From contig NZ_WTPY01000033.1 in the NCBI RefSeq assembly GCF_011378905.1, positions 1 through 49,628 of the forward strand: DNA of 49,628 nucleotides. Reading direction: 5' to 3'. Origin of the DNA: Paraglaciecola sp. 20A4 (GTDB lineage: Bacteria; Pseudomonadota; Gammaproteobacteria; Enterobacterales; Alteromonadaceae). Numbering within the stretch: the first letter of the stretch is position 1; each line of letters opens with the position of its first letter. Position numbers and translations under genes: made by a program. The notes below the pieces were generated by a model. The model did no database searches. It was not told where the DNA came from and worked only from the letters and a program-made list of their open reading frames with translations. This document shows, piece after piece, positions 18,301 to 27,268 of this stretch.

Positions 18301-19140
18301 TTTGGCTAATAAACATAATTGTTTCAGTTTTGGAGGAATTTCTGCCATGACTCTTTCTCTATGGGTAAACTCATAGCGAGGATGAATGGCCGATAACTTA
18401 ACTGATATCCCTGGGCTCTTTCTGGGGCCTTTGCCTTTTGCCGCTTTGCCTATTACTTCAATCGCTTGTGCATAAGCAGTAAAGTATTCGTCAGCATCTT
18501 TTTGCGTTCTGGCACCTTCACCGAGCATGTCATAAGAATATACGTAGCCTTTACGCTCTTTTTCTTCTGCGCGCTGGACGGCATCTTCGATGGTTTCACC
18601 CATAACAAACTGCTGCCCCATAACCTTCATCGCGATATTCATGGCTTTACGAATAACGGGTTCGCCAACTTTACCCAAGGTCTTTTTCAGGAAACCAAAT
18701 TTATTTTGTTGGTTCGCATAATTAACCAAGCCACCGGTTAATAGTAAACCCCAAGAAGATGCATTAACAAATAATGAGTCACTGTTGCCTAGATGTGAGC
18801 TCCACTGGCCTTTGGATAATTTATCACTGATCAATTTATCTTGAGTACGTTTGTCTGGTACCCGCAGCAGTGCTTCGGCTAAGCACATTAATACTACGCC
18901 TTCGGCGGAAGATAGAGAGTACTCGTTAAGCAGTGCTTCAACTACGCCCGTACCTTCTTGATCATTTCGAATTTGCAGCACCATTTTACGGGCTCGTTCC
19001 CAAGCACGGCTGCGAGCACGCATATTCACTTCTGCGTCAGGCAGAATATGTTCAACGGCAAGGTTTTCATCAATTCGATAAAAATCACGAATTTTTTGAC
19101 GAATGGCTGATTCAGTGACTAAGTTACCGTCAAACAACAT
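15346..19140 (-). CDS. putA: Bifunctional proline dehydrogenase / P5C dehydrogenase PutA
   Basis: Oxidises proline to P5C with FAD, then glutamate semialdehyde to glutamate with NAD+, using an internal tunnel. Seen: an N-terminal arm domain; the PRODH barrel (about residues 185-480) with MVRLVKGAYWDTEI, FATHNAYTAA, FQCLHGMGD and YAPVGEHEDLLAYLVRRLLENGA; and the ALDH domain (about 560-1020) with FTGSTVTG, AETGGQN and the catalytic cysteine in SAGQRCSALR. A further C-terminal ALDH-like domain (about 1050-1250) follows. There is no ribbon-helix-helix DNA-binding domain at the N-terminus, so this is a non-regulatory 'type B' PutA of about 1,264 residues. ATG 19140 is chosen because TTGGAG lies about 8 bases upstream; the upstream TTG at 19152 is inside that site. 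The acidic end EEEEDDE is unusual. Confidence 0.95.
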   Translation of the reverse strand: MLFDGNLVTESAIRQKIRDFYRIDENLAVEHILPDAEVNMRARSRAWERARKMVLQIRNDQEGTGVVEALLNEYSLSSAEGVVLMCLAEALLRVPDKRTQDKLISDKLSKGQWSSHLGNSDSLFVNASSWGLLLTGGLVNYANQQNKFGFLKKTLGKVGEPVIRKAMNIAMKVMGQQFVMGETIEDAVQRAEEKERKGYVYSYDMLGEGARTQKDADEYFTAYAQAIEVIGKAAKGKGPRKSPGISVKLSAIHPRYEFTHRERVMAEIPPKLKQLCLLAKQYDIGLTVDAEESERLDISLDVIEHVFSDPDLAGWSGFGLAVQSYQKRALYVIDWLRELTEKVDRKMMVRLVKGAYWDTEIKNAQKDGLEHFPVFTRKSSTDVSYHACANRLLDYRDTIYPQFATHNAYTAAVIIELAGDDKEGFEFQCLHGMGDSLYDQIVTVENIQCRIYAPVGEHEDLLAYLVRRLLENGANSSFVNAIVDESRPVESLLEDPVEKTQRLKFKYNDQIQKPIALFGKERDNSKGIDVTDINQIMPLKAAVDRWFDDHLLTEDQVPEGCHAVRNPANLDEIIGFHQFDTQQQMADKLTTAHETFATWSKTSMKERADLLRRTADILERNIDELIALCIKEAGKVTTDGVDEVREAVDFCRYYAARAEILAEDDRLAPRGVVLCISPWNFPLAIFLGQVAAALVTGNTVIAKPAEQTSLIALRALQLMEYVGLPAGVVQAVIAQGPDVGDVLLPDERIKAVMFTGSTVTGNIIANALAQRGGEQVPLIAETGGQNCMIVDSTALPEQVVDDVIASGFQSAGQRCSALRVLFLQEEIADTVTEMLIGALQEMSVGDPAYLATDIGPVIDQKALANLQAHAEDMQKTGTLLYECKVPANKGTFFAPKLYEIADISVLKREVFGPCVHIVRFKAEDLESTVEKINATGFGLTMGIHTRIDMRAMELVKLSRAGNVYVNRNMIGAIVGVQPFGGRGLSGTGPKAGGPNYLPRLMLEKSTPRPVSELLPNTDSALQSDEKATQQAAQFMKLAHATEHEWRLTDLNTRISSVRQFLAKLAKVGIVEELAEDLNSTLAAARSQLISIEKRLKKPKVLPGPTGESNVLYLEPRGILVCFADKDVTFEYWTLSIVTALATGNVVIAVVSELFYEEAIEFREQFIATGAPEGVFQVAKLHHLQALLAEDALTGVVIDSNSDRSSYMVKMLAKRTGAILPVITAEYNDHLIQRLLTEKTVSIDTTASGGNTSLMTLVEEEEDDE

Positions 19141-19470
19141 ATAAAACTCCAAATAAACTGGAAAATAAAACGCACGGTGTGCTCTTTTTCAAGCCACCAC
19201 AATATCTTGCGGAGTATATAGACCACAACTACTGGCGACAACGTTTGTGAACCGGAAAAATAAACAAATAGTGGTATGAATTTTCCGACTAACGGTTGAT
19301 AACTATTCAAAAAAGTAAGTAGTGAATTATTGCGCAAAAAAAAAGAATAAATATTGGCGTTATGATGGGCAAGAAAGTGAGAGGTCTTGGGCTTTGCTAT
19401 CGCCTATCGACGAACTTTTAATGGCATATAGCTGAATAACTGATGCATGCATTTATTTTTAGTCTGTGTT

Positions 19471-19502
19471 GAAAAAAAGCGACCCATGTTTAGTGGGTCG
19501 CT
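19471..19502 (-). terminator. Intrinsic terminator of the M20 peptidase gene
   Basis: A 9-bp perfect stem AGCGACCCA / TGGGTCGCT (19478-19486 with 19494-19502) is followed on the minus strand by T7. The rest of 19141-19549, upstream of putA, has no gene and should contain the putA promoter. Confidence 0.9.
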
Positions 19503-19549
19503 GGGCTAAAAGCAGATTAAAGGAGCAGGGGGGTAAATCTCGATTTGAC

Positions 19550-21358
19550 TTACTCTAAGCTTGGTAATTGCCCCACACGAGCAATCATTTCAGTGATTAT
19601 TTGCATGTCGAGTAAAAACTGCTCTACTCGTTTAAATTCATTGGCGTTATGCCCAGTGTATTTTTCGTGGGGCATAGCCAAGCCAAATTGCACACCGTTG
19701 GGTAGATTATGTACCGATGTGCCACCGCTAGAGGAACCAAACTCACGTGGCATAGACAAGTTCTCTGTGGCTACATCGACTAAAGCATTCACCCATTGGC
19801 CTTTGGGATTGCGATACATGGGTTCACGCATACCAATTTTAAAATCGACAGCGATAGCACTATTTTTTTGCCATGCACTTAGTTTGCTTGAAATATCTTG
19901 CTTTATTGCATCTACTTCGCGTCCGACTGGTAATCGTAAATTTACGCCTACTTGTAAGTTTTTATCATCAAGGGCGATAAAGGTTACTGCGTTGGTAAGA
20001 GGCCCCATAAATTCATGAGAATAATCAATGTCCAACGTTTTGCCTAACGAATTCAGCCCCCAATTGGCCACAATATAAGTGGCGGCATCGGTTATATGAT
20101 TGAATTTAAATATGGCATTCTTGTGCTGCACAAATTCAATAAACGCAAACATTCTGGATACAGGGTTCACGCCCGATTCGGGCTCCGATGAATGAGCTGA
20201 TACACCTTTAACCGTTAGCGTTACTCCTTGGGATTGCCCTTGAGTTTGTCCTTGGGAGTCAAGAACGGCATAAATAGAAAAATTACCTCCATTGGCGGCC
20301 ACAAAGTTGGCAGCTAACTGATTGAGTTTTAACGCTAACGCCTTGGGGTTAGAACTGGTTATCGTGGCAACACTAGCTGAAGGTATTTGATTCATGGCTA
20401 AGCCGCCCGTGATAGTCACAATTTCAGCAGTGGCGTGAGTATTCGTTTCACCTGGACGGACAGTAAAGTTGGCCATTACACTGCCAGAACCTTTTTCTGC
20501 GATCACCACTGGATAATTACCATCTAGCGCCAGATTATAATTGGGGGTGGGGTTACGGGCGAAATAATAGGGTATGGCTTGGGATGAGGTTTCTTCGGTG
20601 GTATCAATTAATAAATGAATATTACGCAGTAACGGAATGTTTTCTTCTTGAATGACTCTCATTGCGTATAACGTGACCACTATACCATTTTTGTCATCTT
20701 CGGTGCCTCTGCCATACATACGATCACCGATGCGGGTTAAATGGAACGGGTCAAGTTTAGTACCATCTTCTAACACCCACAATGCAGGCGTAACCGGCAC
20801 TACGTCCGCATGGGCATGAATACCCACTACTTCTTTTGAGCTACCGTTAAGAGATACTTCGTAAACTCGATTGTCGATATTACGAAATTCTAAATTGAAA
20901 TCTTGCGCTATTTTAGCAATTACGGTGGCCATTTTCTTAAAATGAGGATTATCGTGTTGTGCTAAACCTGACACGTTAAAAGTCGGTATTGCCACCAGTT
21001 GTGCCAAAGTTTTGATGGCTTCTTCACCGTATTTCAGCCGCGAATACAGACCTAATAAACGCTGCATTACATGGTGTTCTGACGATGTTAGGGTTTCTTT
21101 CCCGCGATACTTTTTAATGGTCAGTGACAGGGGATTTTTTGAGGCTGTACTTTGCTCGATAAGACCTTTTTCATTCAGCACAGAGGATGAGAGTATCTGC
21201 TTTAAAAAATTATCGAAGGTGTCTGTTGATTGTACTTTCACGTTTTCGACAATGCGACTCGACTGCTCAGCCGAAAAATTCTTAATGGGTATTCCAGCAT
21301 AAACAAAGTTTACGAAACTCATCGCCAGCAACAAGCCGGTCTTTGTTAAAATATTCAA
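19550..21358 (-). CDS. Exported M20-family metallopeptidase (dipeptidase type)
   Basis: Zinc-dependent exopeptidase of the M20 family. Seen: GIHAHADVVP (metal-binding His and the HxD), GRGTEDDKNG (bridging Asp), IDTTEETSSQ (catalytic and metal-binding Glu), and GGTSVHNLPNGVQFG...HNANEF near the C-terminus with the last metal His. An insert of about 150 residues precedes the catalytic core. The TTG at 21358 is the probable start: it has GGGAG about 10 bases upstream and gives a clean signal peptide (NILTKTGLLLAMSFVNFVYA, cleavage before GIPIK), placing the enzyme in the periplasm. Upstream in-frame starts (to 21514) would bury the signal peptide. About 602 residues; probably a peptide scavenger. 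Confidence 0.85.
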   Translation of the reverse strand: MNILTKTGLLLAMSFVNFVYAGIPIKNFSAEQSSRIVENVKVQSTDTFDNFLKQILSSSVLNEKGLIEQSTASKNPLSLTIKKYRGKETLTSSEHHVMQRLLGLYSRLKYGEEAIKTLAQLVAIPTFNVSGLAQHDNPHFKKMATVIAKIAQDFNLEFRNIDNRVYEVSLNGSSKEVVGIHAHADVVPVTPALWVLEDGTKLDPFHLTRIGDRMYGRGTEDDKNGIVVTLYAMRVIQEENIPLLRNIHLLIDTTEETSSQAIPYYFARNPTPNYNLALDGNYPVVIAEKGSGSVMANFTVRPGETNTHATAEIVTITGGLAMNQIPSASVATITSSNPKALALKLNQLAANFVAANGGNFSIYAVLDSQGQTQGQSQGVTLTVKGVSAHSSEPESGVNPVSRMFAFIEFVQHKNAIFKFNHITDAATYIVANWGLNSLGKTLDIDYSHEFMGPLTNAVTFIALDDKNLQVGVNLRLPVGREVDAIKQDISSKLSAWQKNSAIAVDFKIGMREPMYRNPKGQWVNALVDVATENLSMPREFGSSSGGTSVHNLPNGVQFGLAMPHEKYTGHNANEFKRVEQFLLDMQIITEMIARVGQLPSLE

Positions 21359-21663
21359 CAGCAGATTTCTCCCTTTTATTATTTTTATAACATTTAGCTG
21401 GTTATTATATCGTGCTTGAGGACTAATCCAAAATGTCACTTCAAGTTGTAATATCAAATAGAGTCTACGGTATATGCGTGTTCGTGTTGAAAAAGACATA
21501 ACGCCATTATGCACTTACCCGCTTAAGCAAACTCAGTAAATGAATAGAACTGATATGTTCTAACATGATTTGAACACAAATTTTAAACTCCCTATTTTAA
21601 TGCTTGCTGTCATGCTACTTTTTGATCACACCTGTATAAGAAATATAAGCGGAATATTTGAGT

Positions 21664-22530
21664 ATGACTAAAACGAAAAATATTGAGTCTATTGTTGATC
21701 TTCAGCATGATCTTGCAAATAAACACAAAGCGTTTCAATCTGATAATAATAATGTTTCAGATTCGCTTAAAGCACAAATTGCTAAGGACTTTGACGAGTT
21801 ACAAAAAAATGGCTTCGTCATTATCACTAACTTGCTTAGTGAGAGTGAGTTAAACGCTATTCGTAATGCAACCCTGCCTTTATTAGGAGATGCAGGTCGC
21901 AATAACTTTGAAGGGGTCATGACACAGCGCCTCTACAGTGTGCTTGAAAAAACAAGAGTCATTGATTCGCTTGCTGTTCATCCTAGGATCACCGGATTAC
22001 TTGATAAACTATTTCAACCCAACTATTTGCTCAGCCAAGCCCAAATGATAAATATTTTGCCTGGAGAGGCAGCACAACCATTACATTATGATGACGGATT
22101 TTACCCTGTGCCGCGCCCACGTGAGCCATTTGGTGCAGCATCAATATGGGCTATAGATGAGTTTACCGAGGAAAATGGCGCGACAGTTTTCATTCCCAAA
22201 AGCCACATGTTTGGACAAGAGATTATCACCGATAGAAGCACAACTATTCCGTTAGTCATGCCTGCGGGTTCAGTGGTATTTTTTCTAGGTACGACTTGGC
22301 ACGGTGGCGGAGCTAATCATTCGCAACACAGCCGCCTTGCGGCAACATGCCAGTACTGCGAACCGTGGTTGAGACCACAAGAAAATTTTTTTCTTGAACT
22401 GAGTCAGAAAACATTGCAAGAAATTCCACAACAATTGCTTAGTATGGTTGGATATTCTATACATCCTCCCTTTATGGGGATGGTTAATGGCATGCATCCG
22501 AAGCGCACATTGTCTGATAGCAAAAAATAA
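21664..22530 (+). CDS. Phytanoyl-CoA dioxygenase (PhyH) family oxygenase
   Basis: Fe(II)/2-oxoglutarate-dependent oxygenase of the PhyH family. Iron ligands are visible as HYD in QPLHYDDGFYP (about residue 139) and the distal His in TTWHGGGANHS (about 218), with the 2-oxoglutarate-binding Arg in HSRLAAT. The core AASIWAIDEFTEENGATVFIPKSH is typical. The substrate is not known; bacterial members hydroxylate fatty or polar small molecules. ATG 21664 is preferred over TTG 21658. It is divergent from the M20 gene and monocistronic. Confidence 0.85.
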   Translation: MTKTKNIESIVDLQHDLANKHKAFQSDNNNVSDSLKAQIAKDFDELQKNGFVIITNLLSESELNAIRNATLPLLGDAGRNNFEGVMTQRLYSVLEKTRVIDSLAVHPRITGLLDKLFQPNYLLSQAQMINILPGEAAQPLHYDDGFYPVPRPREPFGAASIWAIDEFTEENGATVFIPKSHMFGQEIITDRSTTIPLVMPAGSVVFFLGTTWHGGGANHSQHSRLAATCQYCEPWLRPQENFFLELSQKTLQEIPQQLLSMVGYSIHPPFMGMVNGMHPKRTLSDSKK

Positions 22531-22978
22531 TGTTAATGGCATTTTAAAGGTCGACATTCGCTGATGGTCTGGTTGTCGAGTAAGCCTTTTTGCCATTGGA
22601 GTGCCCACCTTTTGCGCACGAGCGAGCGACCAATTAGTGTCATTTTTTTGCTTAGTTACCAAGTATTTAGTATCGATAGCATGAACCGCTACTTTTCAGG
22701 GTAGCTACTCAAGGCCGACTTGATTAGGCTACTGTGTTACTTACCCTAATATTTGAAACAGCGTGCAACATAATCCTTGGATGGCATTTTCGTAAACCGT
22801 GTAAAATATAATGATCACGCATGACGTTCTTATCTAATGAGTCTTCGGCGAAATATCTTGTACTTGAAATTCAATACTGCCCGAGCCATGTGTGTATCAT
22901 CGTTCTCGTCGATAGGTTTGATGGGAGTGAGTAAATTGGCGATTAGGCCATATCTTAATTAGGTTTATAGAAAATAGT
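22531..22978. other. Intergenic stretch without a gene
   Basis: About 450 bases before uppP. An AT-rich TAAAATATAAT stretch near 22802-22812 could be a -10 region for uppP, but no good -35 partner was seen. No repeat, RNA or protein gene is supported. Confidence 0.4.
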
Positions 22979-23743
22979 ATGGATTTTTTACAGTCAATAA
23001 TTTTAGGCATCATTGAGGGTGTTACCGAGTTTTTACCTATTTCTTCAACTGGTCACCTGATCGTTGCAAGTAGTTGGTTAGGCATTGAACAGACCGAGGC
23101 AAATAAAGCGTTTGAGGTTATCATTCAGCTTTCTGCCATCCTTGCTGTTATTGCTAATTATAAAGACAAATTCACTTTAAAACACCGCGACTTATGGGTG
23201 AAAGTGCTGTTGGCCTTTATCCCAATTGGCTGCATCGGATTGTTATTCCATCAACAGATTAAAGACTTTTTTACTGTTTCAATCGTGGGCACGATGTTCA
23301 TTGCTGGCGGAATTGTCTTTTTAATTGTTGAGTATTTTTATAAAGAACATTCTGAGCAAACAATCGGGATAGAAAATATATCCTATAAGCAAGCCATGTG
23401 GATAGGCGTTGCCCAAGTATTTGCCCTTATACCGGGCACAAGTCGAGCCGGGGCTTCTATAATTGGAGGCTTACTGGTTGGGTTGAACCGAAAAGTCAGC
23501 GCGGAGTTTTCTTTTCTGTTAGCGCTGCCTGTACTTGCCGCTGCAGCTGGGTTTGATACTTTAAAACACTATAATGAGTTTAGTGATGGTAATTTACTCA
23601 TTTTGTTAGTGGGTTTTGTGACCTCCTTTGTTGTTGCTTATTTGTCGATTAACTTATTTATGCGTTTTCTGGACAGATTTACATTCGTTGCATTCGGAAT
23701 ATATAGGATTGTGTTCGGTGTGATTTTGTTGTGGCTAATGTAA
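22979..23743 (+). CDS. uppP: Undecaprenyl-diphosphatase UppP (BacA)
   Basis: Integral membrane phosphatase that recycles undecaprenyl pyrophosphate to the monophosphate lipid carrier for cell wall and polysaccharide synthesis; extra copies give bacitracin resistance. Seen: [18 protein letters not shown] (the E-rich catalytic signature, about residues 10-27) and the second signature [16 protein letters not shown] (about 147-162) with the conserved Arg, and about eight hydrophobic helices. The 254 residues are usual. It is monocistronic. Confidence 0.95.
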   Translation: MDFLQSIILGIIEGVTEFLPISSTGHLIVASSWLGIEQTEANKAFEVIIQLSAILAVIANYKDKFTLKHRDLWVKVLLAFIPIGCIGLLFHQQIKDFFTVSIVGTMFIAGGIVFLIVEYFYKEHSEQTIGIENISYKQAMWIGVAQVFALIPGTSRAGASIIGGLLVGLNRKVSAEFSFLLALPVLAAAAGFDTLKHYNEFSDGNLLILLVGFVTSFVVAYLSINLFMRFLDRFTFVAFGIYRIVFGVILLWLM

Positions 23744-23906
23744 TAACACGCGTTAGTAAATATTCAGGTAACCGTTATTTATACGGCGAATACCCCGCCA
23801 GCACTCTATTGACGTGCTACTGTCGTACTAATGGCATATAAATGACGTATTAAAAAAGGCAAGACTTCTTCATATTAATCGCACTTATATGAAGAGGAAA
23901 TGAAAA

Positions 23907-24413
23907 ATGGATATGCAATTAGATAAAGACACGTTGAAGACTCAACGAGACACTAGAGCCTGGAGCCAAACGCAGCTGTCTGAGGTAACAGGCTTAAGTT
24001 TACGGACAATTCAACGAATTGAAAAATCTGGCGTGGCGTCCCAAGAATCAGCTAAATCGTTGGCGTCAGTTTATGAATGCTCTATCACTGAGTTATTGGT
24101 CAAAGATATCTCTTCATCTGATGAAAATAGGTTTTCTATCAATAATATGAGTTCGACCGCTAAGATGATCCATTTAGCCGTGTTATGTCCCGTGCTTGGC
24201 ATTGCACTTTATTTATTTTTCACGGGACATAGTTCAACCGAATGGGTTGCCCTCATTAGAGATTCTATTTTTAGCAGTGCGATTTCACAAGATAGGCTAG
24301 ATAAAATAAGCTTGTTGATTTTGGTTCTGGCGGTAGGATTACCATCGTTAATCCCTGGCTTTATGTATGATTTTATAAGTAAAGACGGTGGCCTTTTAAA
24401 ACGTTTACCTTAG
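23907..24413 (+). CDS. Membrane-anchored XRE-type HTH regulator
   Basis: The N-terminal helix-turn-helix (about residues 10-65: RAWSQTQLSEVTGLSLRTIQRIEKSG) is of the XRE/Cro type. It is followed by a linker and two transmembrane helices (about 82-105 and 132-155). The layout suggests a regulator tethered to the inner membrane, sensing an envelope signal, or a membrane protein with an inherited DNA-binding domain. The target is unknown; the nearest gene is uppP, upstream on the same strand. GAGGAAA lies about 10 bases before ATG. Confidence 0.75.
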   Translation: MDMQLDKDTLKTQRDTRAWSQTQLSEVTGLSLRTIQRIEKSGVASQESAKSLASVYECSITELLVKDISSSDENRFSINNMSSTAKMIHLAVLCPVLGIALYLFFTGHSSTEWVALIRDSIFSSAISQDRLDKISLLILVLAVGLPSLIPGFMYDFISKDGGLLKRLP

Positions 24414-24627
24414 AAGTATTGAATTACGTGGTACCTCGTTACTGATTAATTAAATTTATTGCTACGGCTGTAAAGTGCTGATAACTTGTTGAGTTAACTA
24501 ATATTACATTCAGGTTAGCGCTGATTTATCTGGACTGTTTACGCCTACTGATTAGGCTAAATAGTAATTGGTTTCGTCAGGTTGGCCTAATTTTAAATGC
24601 CAGAAGGCTATTGCAAGGAGTATAATT

Positions 24628-25005
24628 ATGTTCAGTCACGTGATGATAGGTGTTAACGATATGGAAGCATCAAAAGCGTTTTATGATGCCACTATGGCTG
24701 TTTTGGGATACAAACCTGGTGTTATGGATGATAAAGGGCGTTGTTTCTATTTTGAAAAAAGCGGAATATTCGCGTTAACTAAACCGATCGACGGTGAGCC
24801 CGCTTGTCATGGGAATGGTTCGACTCTAGGCTTTAAGGTGGAAAGCGTCGAGCAAGCGGAAGCTTGGCATGCTGCTGGTTTAGCAAATGGTGGCGTCGCT
24901 TGTGAAGATCCTCCTGGTGTTCGCGGATCGGGTGAAACTCAAATGTACCTTGCATATTTACGTGACCCAGCGGGTAATAAAATCTGCACTTTGATCCGCG
25001 TATAG
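24628..25005 (+). CDS. VOC-family (glyoxalase-like) protein
   Basis: A 125-residue vicinal-oxygen-chelate protein: MFSHVMIGVNDMEASKAFYDA begins the first beta-alpha-beta-beta-beta unit, and YLAYLRDPAGNKICTL is the closing strand with metal-ligand positions (H near the start, Y/E-like near the end). Members include glyoxalases, dioxygenases and antibiotic-binding proteins; the specific activity is not decided. ATG 24628 has AAGGAG about 8 bases upstream, which rules out the in-frame start at 24568. A terminator follows. Confidence 0.8.
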   Translation: MFSHVMIGVNDMEASKAFYDATMAVLGYKPGVMDDKGRCFYFEKSGIFALTKPIDGEPACHGNGSTLGFKVESVEQAEAWHAAGLANGGVACEDPPGVRGSGETQMYLAYLRDPAGNKICTLIRV

Positions 25006-25049
25006 GATCTCTCGTTTTATTGCTTGATAATATTCAACGTCAAATTATA

Positions 25050-25078
25050 AAAAAGTGCTCAAAATAGAGCACTTTTTT
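25050..25078 (+). terminator. Intrinsic terminator after the VOC gene
   Basis: AAAAAGTGCTC / GAGCACTTTTT (25050-25060 with 25067-25077), 6-base loop, six T. A strong, self-complementary terminator. Confidence 0.9.
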
Positions 25079-25261
25079 GTATCTGCTTTACAAGCCTAGT
25101 TTATTCATATCAATGTCATCTTTAAGATTATCCTGTACTGTTACACTCGTATTTTTCTATGGTGATTGTAAACAGTAAATGTCGCTTAACACTTTGACTG
25201 TCATGTTAAGGGAGTATTTTGAGTCTCAATGCATTAACAATAAAACTAATAGGCGTTATCC

Positions 25262-25882
25262 ATGTTTATTCCAAATAATATGCGTATGCAAGGCGATAAG
25301 GCAATTGCACAGTTTATTAATGACCATAGCTTTGGGATTTTGGTGTCTGAGTCATTAGAAGCGACGCACATTCCATTTATTTTTGCGCCGGATGAGGGCG
25401 AAAATGGCGCGTTATATGGGCATCTCGCAAAGGCGAATCCACAATGTAAGCAACTCGCGCAAGAGAATGCGTTAGTTATTTTCAGTGGCCCACACGCATA
25501 CATTTCGCCAACTTGGTATGAAACCGGTCCTGGTGTGCCTACATGGAATTATTCAGCAGTGCATTGCATCGGTCGTGCATCTTTATTAAATGAAGATGAT
25601 ACAGTGCAAATTATCGATCGTCTTGTAGCCAAATATGAACCTGAATTACTAAATAACAAAGTTCTGATGCCACAAGCTTATCAGGACAAGCTTAGGCAAG
25701 CGGTGGTTGGTTTCAAAATAATTATTGATCACGTTGACGCCAAAGAAAAATTAGGACAACAACGAAAATCGGCAGATCAGCAAGGCGTGTTTGACGCGCT
25801 TTTACAAAGTACAAATGTTAGCGACAATCAACTTGCCGACTACATGCAGCACAGAAAACTGGGTACCGGAAGGGCAGGATAA
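25262..25882 (+). CDS. PaiB-family FMN-binding protein
   Basis: A 206-residue protein of the PaiB/FMN-binding negative regulator family (pyridoxamine-phosphate-oxidase-like split barrel). Conserved parts seen: LVSESLEATHIPFIF, GHLAKANPQ, FSGPHAYISPTWYE and VPTWNYSAVHCIGRA (flavin-binding region), then AVVGFKIIIDHVDAKEKLGQQR. In Bacillus PaiB is a repressor; many relatives are probably flavoenzymes. It is convergent with puuD, separated by two perfect hairpins. Confidence 0.85.
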   Translation: MFIPNNMRMQGDKAIAQFINDHSFGILVSESLEATHIPFIFAPDEGENGALYGHLAKANPQCKQLAQENALVIFSGPHAYISPTWYETGPGVPTWNYSAVHCIGRASLLNEDDTVQIIDRLVAKYEPELLNNKVLMPQAYQDKLRQAVVGFKIIIDHVDAKEKLGQQRKSADQQGVFDALLQSTNVSDNQLADYMQHRKLGTGRAG

Positions 25883-25936
25883 AAGTTGAATTTTATAAGG
25901 TTGCTGATAAATTTTTGCGAACAGCATTATACCGAG

Positions 25937-26000
25937 CGCACAGGGATAACTATGATCCCTGTGCGTAAATGGCCTTTATTGGATTTGCCCAATAAAGGCC
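25937..26000. terminator. Twin perfect hairpins between convergent genes
   Basis: Hairpin 1: CGCACAGGGAT / ATCCCTGTGCG (25937-25947 with 25955-25965), 7-base loop. Hairpin 2: GGCCTTTATTGG / CCAATAAAGGCC (25971-25982 with 25989-26000), 6-base loop. Only 5 bases separate them. Neither has a long T-run (T5 only at 26012), so they may act as a two-sided barrier or 3' RNA stabiliser for the PaiB-like gene and the purine operon. Confidence 0.65.
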
Positions 26001-26041
26001 AGTGAAACGTTCTTTTTAAACATTGATGTCATCTAATGTCT

Positions 26042-27247
26042 TTATTGCTCAATCCATTTACGTATCGCTTCGCGGTCTTGCTCAGTCATACCGGTTTTGT
26101 TCATTAACGGCATATCTTTGGTCACTACCGCACGCTGATATATTAGCGGCGCTTTAGCGCGAATATGTTGCCATGTATCAAATATCAATCCCAGTGGAGC
26201 AACTACAAATAAGTTGTCTGTTGGTTTTGCTGAATGGCAATTAGCACAGTGAGTTTGAACTACATCAAAGGCTTTTTGTTCGACCGCGTTGAGCATCACA
26301 GGAGCTGATTGAACTGATACGGATGTGGCAGATGATTCTTCTGATTCGCGAGGATAAGATACCCAACCAGCAATGAGCAGCATGCCAATCGCGCCAGTAA
26401 TAAGCACTGACGGCCGTGAAATACCAATATGTTTTAAGTTGAAGTAATGACGTATCCATGCTGAAACCACCCCAATTGCCATTAATACCGCCCAAGCTTG
26501 TGGGTGTTGAAACGTCATAGGGTAATGGTTACTGATCATAATAAACAGTAATGGCAGCGTTAAGTAATTGTTGTGTACCGAGCGTAATTTAGCCCCTAAG
26601 CCCCAAGCGGGATCAATTTCTGTATTATTGCTGACAGCGTCAACCATTAGGCGCTGGGCAGGCATTATTTTGAAAAACACATTACCAGCCATAATGGTAC
26701 CAATTAAGGCGCCTACATGCATAAACGCACCGCGACCACTAAACCAATGGGTCGCTAAGTAACTTACTGCACCAAGCAGCACAAGTAACATAATACCGAA
26801 TAGAGCAGGGTAGCGACTAAGCGCGCTGCGACAGGCGCCTTCGTAGATAAACAGCCCCCCGAAAATAAGTCCTAATCCACGAATAATGGCGTCTTTAGGC
26901 GTCAAATCCATAACTGTGGGGTCAATCAAGTAAATGGACGCACCATAATAATAAATTAAGCTGAGTAATAAAAAGCCGCTTAACCATGTTGTGTAGGCTT
27001 CCCATTTAAACCAATGCAGCGTTTCAGGGATTTTTTCAGGACCGCGCTGGTATTTAGCGACTTCGTAAAATCCGCCACCGTGCACTGCCCACAAGTCGCC
27101 TTTAATGCCTTTATCTTGTTTCCATTTTGGCGGAGTGCGTAAGTTGTTATCTAGCCATATAAAGTAAAATGACGCACCAATCCACGCCACGCCAGCAATG
27201 ACGTGAAACCAACGTATAAATAATGATGACCAATCAAACCATGCCAT
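26042..27247 (-). CDS. puuD: Membrane urate oxidase PuuD with cytochrome c domain
   Basis: Oxidises urate to 5-hydroxyisourate. Residues 1-300 form the multi-helix PuuD domain (FIRWFHVIAGVAWIGASFYFIWLDN, then GGGFYEVAKYQ and AGNVFFKIMPAQR). Residues 320-401 form a c-type cytochrome with the haem motif CANCH and a distal Met candidate in KDMPLMNKTGM. The domain order is the one known for bacterial PuuD, which passes electrons to the respiratory chain instead of making peroxide. It is the last gene of the xdhA operon, 21 bases after guaD, with an AAGGAA ribosome binding site. Confidence 0.93.
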   Translation of the reverse strand: MAWFDWSSLFIRWFHVIAGVAWIGASFYFIWLDNNLRTPPKWKQDKGIKGDLWAVHGGGFYEVAKYQRGPEKIPETLHWFKWEAYTTWLSGFLLLSLIYYYGASIYLIDPTVMDLTPKDAIIRGLGLIFGGLFIYEGACRSALSRYPALFGIMLLVLLGAVSYLATHWFSGRGAFMHVGALIGTIMAGNVFFKIMPAQRLMVDAVSNNTEIDPAWGLGAKLRSVHNNYLTLPLLFIMISNHYPMTFQHPQAWAVLMAIGVVSAWIRHYFNLKHIGISRPSVLITGAIGMLLIAGWVSYPRESEESSATSVSVQSAPVMLNAVEQKAFDVVQTHCANCHSAKPTDNLFVVAPLGLIFDTWQHIRAKAPLIYQRAVVTKDMPLMNKTGMTEQDREAIRKWIEQ

Positions 27248-27268
27248 GCTGAAGTTCCTTGTTTATTA

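Noticed and set aside
21359-21514. Longer N-terminus of the M20 peptidase
   Set aside because: It would place 52 residues before a clear signal peptide; a ribosome binding site is present only before TTG 21358.
22285-22662. Minus-strand frame of 125 codons over the PhyH gene end
   Set aside because: It mostly mirrors the PhyH coding sequence and shows no family features.
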